The notes beneath the pieces are model-generated. The model had not been told where the DNA came from. It worked only from the letters and a program-made list of their open reading frames with translations, and did no database searches. From assembly GCA_030295235.1 (NCBI GenBank), contig AP026164.1:2474114-2538113 (forward strand): a stretch of 64,000 nt of DNA. The letters are read 5' to 3'. Below, piece by piece: positions 57,010 through 64,000 of this stretch (its first letter is position 1; each line of letters opens with the position of its first letter). The position numbers and the translations under genes were made by a program. Origin of the DNA: Fistulifera solaris (Eukaryota > Bacillariophyta > Bacillariophyceae > Naviculales > Stauroneidaceae).

Positions 57010-58809
57010 TGTAAGAGAGGACACGAAAGTCGTGAAATCGAACTAAAGTTATCGTGTCACGACAGTCTACTTCTCGCTGGTGTTGCCATAGCTGTCACAG
57101 CTTTCTTCTTCGTTCGAAATAACGAAGGGCATGTATTTGAAGCAGAGGTAAGCCAATTTTGTCGACGCACCGATCAATGTCAAAAATTCTCACACATTGT
57201 TATCGTTTGGTCTCAGTTCCGCGACTTGGCGGCAGAAATTATCGACTTATCGGAAGCGAACGCTGAGAACACAGTCTGTCAGGTTCGAAGCCTGGCCATC
57301 GCGATCTCCTCTCATGCCAGCACATCGTGGCCCAATGTCACTCTGCCATACTTCACTCAGCAAGTGCAAGAAGCGGTTCGCTTGACAGGATCCGAATTAT
57401 TTGCATTTACTCCTATCGTTCCGACAGCACAGAAAGGTCCTTTGAGGAATATGCCGCAGCTGAATGGATAAAAACCAACAAGGACAAATTCCCGAAGACA
57501 TACATAACGTTGAAGGTTAAGTGGTCACGGATAAAAGTCAAAAGACACCTACCTTCCGGTTTGACAAGTGAGTCCCCAAGCTCGAGTCGTAGATATCATG
57601 CTACTCGACATGGACACTTTTCCGTGGTACCATCAATTAGAACAAGACATTCTCAAAGTGAAGTGCCCGTCATGTCAGCGTTTGGTCAAGTGGAACGCGG
57701 AAGTGATTGCAAAGATATTAAAGGACGTAATTCAAAGACGATGCGCTTTGTATGTCGTTGCTAATTTCAAAGCAGTCCGTTCGCTGGAAGCCACAAGGCA
57801 AGTCGGTCATGTGCTCAAAGAAGTGACAGAAATTCTTTCTCTTCCTACCTTCGATGCCGAAGCCGCAGCTCGTCAGGAAGCCTTTTCCCCAGTGACATTG
57901 GACATGAAAGTCATGGAGCAACTCGAAGCATACATTCACGCCATTGCAGCCCTGTACCCCGCAATAATGCATTCCACAACTTCGAGCACGTCAGTCACGC
58001 GTGACAATGTCTGTCACCAAGCTCTTCTCACGTATAGTTGCTCCTGAAGTTTCCGGAGAAGACCGAACACTTCCGCGATCACACGTATGGCATCACGTCA
58101 GATCCACTGACACAGTTTGCCGCAGCTTTCGCGGCTCTCATCCACGACCTTGACCACCAAGGTGTCACCAACTCAACTTTGATCGAAGAGAACAGTCCCA
58201 TTGCAGCCGTTTACAACAACAAGAGTGTCGCCGAACCGAACTCGGTCAACATGGCTTGGTCTCTCCTGTTGGACGATTCTTTCACAGACCTTCGTAACTG
58301 CATTTACACAACACCCACCGAGTACAACCAATTCCGACAGCTGATTGTTAACATGGTCATGGCAACCGACATCATGGACAAGTCTTTGAGTCAGGCTTGC
58401 AAAGACCGCTGGGTAAAGCGTTTTCGGAGGCGATAGCAGTAATGAAATTCGGGAAGACTTGGAGCAACAAATCAATCGCAAAGCCACGATTGTTCTCGAG
58501 CATGTCATCCAAAGTCTGACGTTTAGCATACGATGCAGCATTGGCACATTTACTGCAAATGGAGCGCCCGATTGTTTGAGGAAATGATGGTTGCTTATCG
58601 TCAGGGTCGCACAGAAGAACCCTGCTGATCTCTGGTACGAAGGCGAAATCAGCTTCTTTGACTTTTACATCATTCCTTTGGCGAAGAAGTTGAAGGAATG
58701 CGGTGTCTTTGGCGTCTCAAGCGATGAGTATTTGAACTACGCCAAGACGAATCGCAAGGAATGGGAGGCCAAAGGTAGAGAAGTCGTTGCGAGATGGTTG
58801 CAAGGTTGA
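57010..58809 (+). pseudogene. Nucleotide cyclase/PDE fusion relic: ectodomain start and PDE domain, cyclase domain missing
   Basis: A TM segment (LLLAGVAIAVTAFFFVR) and ectodomain start follow, split by a probable intron (about 57149-57217): FRDLAAEIIDLSEANAENTV, SSHASTSWPNVTLPYF. After broken frames come MSPQARVVDIML and FPWYHQ, then abruptly the linker SCQRLVKWNAEVIAKILKDV. The class I PDE follows: metal-site motif HNFEH near 57985, HDLDHQGVTNSTL, NNKSVAEPNSVNMAW, ADLWYEGEISFFDFYIIPLA and CGVFGVSSDEYLNYA. Diatom relatives carry a class III cyclase domain between ectodomain and linker; here there is no room for it. There are at least six frame changes, not all in homopolymers. PDEs hydrolyse cAMP/cGMP; this copy is probably non-functional. 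Confidence 0.65.
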
Positions 58810-59945
58810 ACTTTGCCAGTCCCCACCGCATATCATCTGTCTTCATAATTCGTTTATTTTCATAATCATCTTTTGTAGCAAGCGAGTTTGCAATGCTATA
58901 GACAAGCGGAAAAGAGGAAACAAAGTCCACCGCTTTTCGGCTTGTGATGAAAACATCTGACGGGTGTTTCCTGCGCCAATGTGGTGCGCTAATAACCTGC
59001 AATCCCGGTCGACTTTGCTACAATAATCGGAGCGCATTCTTGTTGCTGTCATAAAGAAAAGAGTCGAAAGCATTTTCTTGTCGGAGAGTACTCGCGAAAT
59101 GAAGTCGAATGAAAAAGGTGTTTGTTTGGCCGCATGGATAATACTGAATGCGGCGCTTCCTCAAGCGGGCAGCTTTCGATCGTCGTCCTTTGTAGACTGC
59201 ATTATAAGAATATGATGATGTTAAAGATGCACATTTCGAATGGACGTACAGATATAAAATGGTTGCCTCGTGACAAGTTAGTCTAGTTGCATTGTTTGAA
59301 ATAAAATCTTCGTCGAGTCGACACCCGCTCTATCACTACTACCGGTATAGACCCAAAGTGTTAGTTCTCTACAATCGCGACTAGATTTCAGTCCCTAACA
59401 AAATGTCCGATCCCAGGAAAAGGATACACCATTTAGAAAAGCAATACCAGTAGATAAGCCGAAAATGAAAAAAAGTAATGTGACTGAGAATCCGTTATGA
59501 TGCGTCGGGATATGAAAAGATTTTGCAATACAAATCGTCCCTTTGAAATGCAAGCCTAGTCGCACCGAAAAAGCTACTGAAAATCATCGTGACGCAGGAC
59601 AGACGTTCCTGTTCCTCGCGGCGCTCATTGATTGTACCTGTACCGGTGCATCGTTCGCGGCAAATATTGCGGCAGTGCTTGTTATTTGTTTGTTATCATT
59701 GCTTATTATGCGGAGTGATAAATAACAAAGATCGAAAGCGATTATCGGCTAGAGAAATACTCTGAGTAATGGTCGCGTCGTACAATGAGTTTTCGGTATC
59801 TCGATGAAGAGGGACGTTGCGCAATTGTGTAATTCCGTTTGAAGGATGTTAGATTTCCGTCTCTCAAAGTGTTGCCTTATTGCGACGAGAATCAATCTCC
59901 TGAGCTGCAAAGACTAAAAGAAGACGAGTTCAATGATGATTTTTC
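58810..59945. other. Subtelomeric region, no gene seen
   Basis: About 1.1 kb with many short ORFs on both strands and no coding signature. The ORF at 59543-59725 has a hydrophobic end (VLVICLLSLLIM) but nothing else. Confidence 0.4.
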
Positions 59946-61812
59946 TTGGAGAATCTGCTTGCTAGTGTATTCGAGATCGGCGAAAATCGCATTATGCGTT
60001 GGTGGAATACCGTGGTAAAGGCTGTTGCATTTCTGGATTTCTCCTTAGCGATCATACAATCCTTTCCAAGTATTAACCAACCTCATGCTTTGAAGTACAT
60101 GTCTTCATTGCTTTTGCAATTCAAACAACAAATCGAGATCCTCTTTTCGGCACTATGGTTTATAGACGCATTCGCCAGCGCATCAAATACGTGTCCGAGC
60201 TCGCCGGAGCAAGAGATAAATCGCGCCTGCTAGCCAGAAGAACTTCAGAGCAGGAAGAAGCAGAGAACTGGACGAGTTGCGAGCTTGTTTATTTGGCTTC
60301 AGTAACAATTCAGCTGCTTCTGATCCCTGTGGGGTTTTATACCTATGTGCTGGACCGTGTTGGTGGAGCAAAGATTCAAAACTATTTTCCTGTGCTTTTG
60401 CGACAAGAACATAGCAATCAACGCGAGGAAATAGGCACGGACAATCCATTTGCGCACTATACGTTGCTTTATGTGTTTTGAATCATGTGCAAAGTCTTGT
60501 GGTAGCTATGCTTCACGGTCGATTCAAACATTAGCGGCATTCCGACTTTCTGTAATTCGCGAGTTGATGCGGCGCTTTATAGCGCGCCCTTTCGTTTCTA
60601 TCAAAGAACACGGCGGTTCATTCATTTCGTTCAGTGGACACATTATATGGGTCCGATCGCCAACAAAGTAAAAGATTTAAAGCTCTCCATTGAGAGTCTA
60701 CGAGTCCAATATCGCGAGGGAAGGGGACGCGAAGGGCTAGGGAAGCAAGGGATAGATCACAGAAGTACCGAAATGAAACAGAGAGTCGTGAATATGCGGC
60801 TCGGGTCATTCAGTGTGCCTTTCGGTCCCATCACGCGTCGCGAATGAAGGCGAATGCATTGCGTGCACTCACAGGCCAGCTTGAGTATTTCGCTGCCAAG
60901 CGCCTGCAACGTCAATTCCGAGCCAGTTTGAAGCGCGCACGCGACCGAATCAAGAAGAAGCGTCAAAGAGTATGTACTCCTTGCAAAAGAGGAAGCGGAT
61001 GCGAGCGCCAAGCAAGGCGATCAGCTCGAATTTTCACAGCATAAGCGAATGCGAACTCCAGACAGAGTTGACTCAATCGTTTCAAAATCTGGTCAACAAA
61101 GAGCTCTTACTGATGCCAAATACACAATTCGCAGTTTCTTGGAGAATTCTTTTGTTGCTGGTTGTTTTTTCCGATTTTCTCAGGCTAATTGTTCGACCTT
61201 TGATGCAAAGATACGGTTATACATCGCTCAAAATGGCTCTTCCGTCTGTACTGGACAAGTTAACTTCAGCGCTGCGCATTCCACCGCGTCGAATTCATCT
61301 GTCTCAGGAAAGTCTAAGTGTGTTTCAGTGCTCTCATGGCAACGGAAAGAAACAAAAGCTTTTATTCTCATTCAGGGAGCCACTTGGATGCCGGAAACGG
61401 AGCTGTCATGATCCAGAAACGTTGCCGAGGTACTGTGAACGGCACGTCTTGGGAGCTATGATAATCTCGATTTCAGAGTTCTTAGTTGAGACTTTGTTTC
61501 TGTGCTTGGAATGATTAAGCTGTCTGGACATTTTCATAACTTTTTCACTGGCGAGTCGGCCGAAAAACAGGCTTGTTACAACCAAAACCCTTTATGAAGC
61601 GATGGATATTCCCAGGTCTATTATTGCAGTCTTTGGTAAATCCTAGCTTTCACACTGTTGTTGGATGCATACATCCAATACTTGCTTAGTTCGCGTCAAG
61701 AAGGTCCCTTCCGTGTCTTAAGATGGACCGTCGCTTTATTCTACCCTACGGCACTGCACCTCAAAGCCTTGATAATCCACCGGTTGCGCAAATTTGTAAG
61801 ATTTGAAAATTA
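59946..61812 (+). pseudogene. Decayed membrane-protein gene of a diatom family
   Basis: Open segments on the + strand follow in changing frames: WWNTVVKAVAFLDFSLAIIQ, RRTSEQEEAENWTSCELVYL then LIPVGFYTYVLDRV, a basic helical stretch (ALTGQLEYFAAKRLQRQFRA, IQ-motif-like), NTQFAVSWRILLLLVVFSDF and, near 61668-61800, AYIQYLLSSRQEGPFR then VLRWTVALFYPTALHL. I recall similar segments in large diatom membrane proteins of unknown function. The many frame changes and stops over 1.9 kb suggest a dead copy. Confidence 0.4.
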
Positions 61813-62281
61813 TAGATAGAAAGTATCGTTTTAGAATGGACCGCGTTTTAGAATGGGCGGCCACATTGAATCTAGCGGAAGCGGAAACTCATATTATTTC
61901 TATTATAAATTGATGCTCGGCTTACACCTTAGCATTACTGAATATCAAATGTAATTGTTATGAATAATAACGACAACTGAGGTATCGGCGATGAAGGCGA
62001 TTATTAGTCGAACACAACGAAATAGGACGATGATTATTTGCTCCAAGCAGACTATCATCTGGGACTGAAGCGATGCTGATTCACGAGAACAGGTAATATA
62101 AAATTCACCCTACCAGGTATACTTTGTACTGGTAGTGCATCGTTAACGTGTGGCAAGTGGCAACCACGCGACGCGGTATTTTACTGCGACAGCGAGCGAT
62201 GAGCGGTAACAAAATCGAGCGAATAAAGCTCTCATCCTTTGTGTTTACATGAATTAATCACCTTATTACTATTCCCTTTTA
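61813..62281. other. Subtelomeric region, no gene seen
   Basis: About 470 nt, A/T-rich, without convincing ORFs or repeats. Confidence 0.4.
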
Positions 62282-63330
62282 AATCATTGACTCAAATGGA
62301 AACAGAGAAAGAAAAGTCGGAAGAGCGAGCGATCACAAGCACGCAAAATATCACAATGAAGCTTCAGCAACCTCTGATACAGATATCACTACGTCGATTT
62401 CGAATGGCGCATGCAGTGATCAAGCCGCAAACACAAGCAACAAATGTTTTAAAACTGAAAATTATATTCAAAGTAGTGAAAAATCTACTCTGGGAGAAAG
62501 CAGCGATTCAGACCGAAATAGTGGCGACAATTCCGACAAAGATGGCGGTGATAGCGACGGTCTGTCGGTTCTGAGAAACTTCGTCTGGAGCGCATACGGA
62601 GAAATCAAGAATATCTCACTCGCTTGGGATTAGAGGAGCAAAGAGTAAATGGAAGCCTCAAAGAGAGCTAGGGAAGAAGAGGGGCGATTCGACAAAACTG
62701 GAAGAAGAGGCGACACACCAACAAAGAAAAGTATAAACCCGAACGAAAACAGAGCAAGTTCGTTACTCCGATGTTTCAATAAAGCGAGATTCTAGGGCGC
62801 AAACCCGAGCCCCTGAATCTAAACCTCGAAAGCGAAAAGTGGAAAGGAAATTCAGCATCGCATGGAGCGTTACATCTATCGGGAGTTTCAGCGAATACAA
62901 GCGGAGCGAAATGCGGCTCAAAAGCAAATCGAAAATTTAATTCGAAGATCTGAAAAAGAAAAAGAGCTTTTTGGGGAAAGATTATAAAGCAAAAGAATAT
63001 CGCGGACAGCTTTCACAGGCATGCGCCAATTGGAACTGAAGGAGGAGCGTGCCTTGTTTAGCGGACTGACTCTTCGCGAATTGTTGAAACAGGTAGACAA
63101 TCGAGGTGCGGGAGCTATTACAAGCTCGCGCGAAATCACGACCAAAAGAAATTGAGGTCGTTGAAATGAGGGAATTGCGATGGTCGATGCTGTTCCATTT
63201 TGCTTATAAACTAATCCTCATGCTGTAGGAAGCGCCCGGAACGAAGATATTGAAGATGAAAAGCGGAAGAAGCGACTTCAAATTCAACAATTATGTGCCC
63301 TCGACATATATCCAATAATTCTCAAGGTAA
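62282..63330 (+). pseudogene. Decayed gene, charged coiled-coil-type protein
   Basis: Frame-broken segments on the + strand: TDITTSISNGACSDQAAN, SSDSDRNSGDNSDKDGGDSD, RLERIRRNQEYLTRLGLEEQ, RMERYIYREFQRIQAERNAA, LKEERALFSGLTLRELLKQV and a RKKRLQIQQLCALDIYPIIL segment followed by a GTAAGAG donor at 63328. The RRNQ..L..LGL motif is shared by many diatom proteins of unknown role. It has several stops and no intact frame. Confidence 0.4.
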
Positions 63331-63578
63331 GAGTGTCGATAGACATCTTGCTTGCATGAAAATCCACAGCCATTCTCACCATAAGAACACTAGAACGCGT
63401 ATTCTATCTTGGATGCAATACTCTCACGGACGTTTAGAGCCGACATTGGGACACCTCAGCGAAGGTCGAGACGGGGTATGAATTCCGTCGTTGCTCCCTC
63501 CGACCATTTCCGACAATAATACTGGAAGCACCACCAGACGGACTCACAAAAGCTATATAAAAGGGTGTGGTATTTCAC

Positions 63579-63801
63579 GATGGTCAGACTCTTTCGCATC
63601 GTGGCGGCGGGTGGATTTCTCCTTTTTATGTGCGACAATGTCGATGGGGCGTGGCCTGACCGTAAAGATATCTCACGATTCCACAGGTTGGTGATCTCAT
63701 TCTCTATTATCCCGTGGGCCACTGGCTTTTCTTGCGAAACATCCGGGCCGAGTTTGGTGAAACTAATGAGGCTCGAACTCCTCTGTGGAACAGAGTTGTA
63801 A
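63579..63801 (+). CDS. Short telomere-adjacent ORF with signal peptide
   Basis: It encodes about 73 residues: MVRLFRIVAAGGFLLFMCDN then VDGAWPDRKDISRFHR, a convincing signal peptide and mature start. The later part (LVISFSIIPWATGF and on) may be intronic or out of frame. It ends 14 nt before the telomere array, so it is probably the 5' piece of a gene broken by chromosome-end healing. Family not recognised. Confidence 0.35.
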
Positions 63802-63815
63802 CGAAACAGAACCCG

Positions 63816-64000
63816 TTAGGGTTAGGGTTAGGAAGGTTAGGGTTAGGGTTAAAAGGAGTTAGGGTTAGAGGTTAGAAGGTTAGGGTTAAGGTTAGGGTTA
63901 GGGTTAGGGTTAGGGTTAGGGTTAGGAGTTAGGGTTAGGGTTAGGAGTTAGGGTTAGGGTTAGGGTTAGGGTTAGGGTTAGGGTTAGGGTTAGGGTTAGG
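63816..64000 (+). repeat. Telomere, TTAGGG repeats
   Basis: TTAGGG units run to the window end. The inner 100 nt has variant spacers (GGAAGG, AAAAGGAG, AGGTTAGAAGG, GGAG) and the outer part is nearly perfect. The G-rich strand points rightward, as expected for a right chromosome end. Confidence 0.98.

Noticed and set aside
1-64000. tRNA, rRNA or snRNA genes
   Set aside because: Reading for A/B boxes and cloverleaf arms by eye found none I could support. A tRNAscan-SE/Infernal run would decide.

Overview
The window is the right-hand end of a nuclear chromosome from a diatom-like stramenopile; I cannot name the species. The evidence is a terminal TTAGGG array on the + strand (63816-64000), short GT-AG introns of about 67-103 nt, single-pass membrane proteins with Pro/Ser/Thr-rich stalks, and several signal-peptide-plus-Phe presequences of the ASAFAP type used for secondary plastids.

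Layout. 1-12 kb: the end of an ABC transporter, an SLC4-type bicarbonate transporter with a plastid-type leader, a PSP1-domain protein, a single-pass membrane protein, and RFC1 (clamp-loader large subunit). 12.9-23 kb: a membrane-anchored propeller/PLC-like protein, a Gln-rich HMG-box protein, a glutathionyl-hydroquinone reductase and an AAAP amino-acid permease. 24-36 kb: a protein of about 2,000 residues joining repeated lumenal modules, probably lipid-binding, to a PqiA/LetA-like membrane domain. It is followed by three genes with plastid leaders: a YgfZ/GcvT-like protein, a type II NAD(P)H dehydrogenase and a small unknown protein. 36-43 kb: a broken DUF6604-like gene, gene fragments and a 34-bp minisatellite. 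43-56.5 kb: a large multipass membrane protein, a COG2509 flavoprotein, a four-ShK prolyl 4-hydroxylase, an F-box protein and an AKT-like K+ channel. A family of roughly 85-bp hairpin-bearing repeats is scattered between these genes. 56.5-64 kb: decayed gene copies (a cyclase/PDE relic and two others), a short ORF and the telomere.

Reading frames. About 30 reading-frame breaks interrupt otherwise intact, recognisable genes. Most are repaired by adding one base to a homopolymer, which points to homopolymer under-calling in the assembly rather than biology. I therefore annotate genes up to about 56.4 kb across these breaks as single CDSs, except the DUF6604 gene and the fragments at 39.8-42.4 kb. 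The telomere-proximal genes also carry stops and missing domains and look truly decayed.

How the genes relate. There is no operon logic. Themes are plastid function (bicarbonate transport, NAD(P)H oxidation, a folate/Fe-S-type assembly factor), membrane transport (ABC, SLC4, AAAP, K+ channel, PqiA-like) and DNA maintenance (RFC1, HMG). The most novel candidate system is the PqiA-like lipid-transport fusion at 24381-30483.
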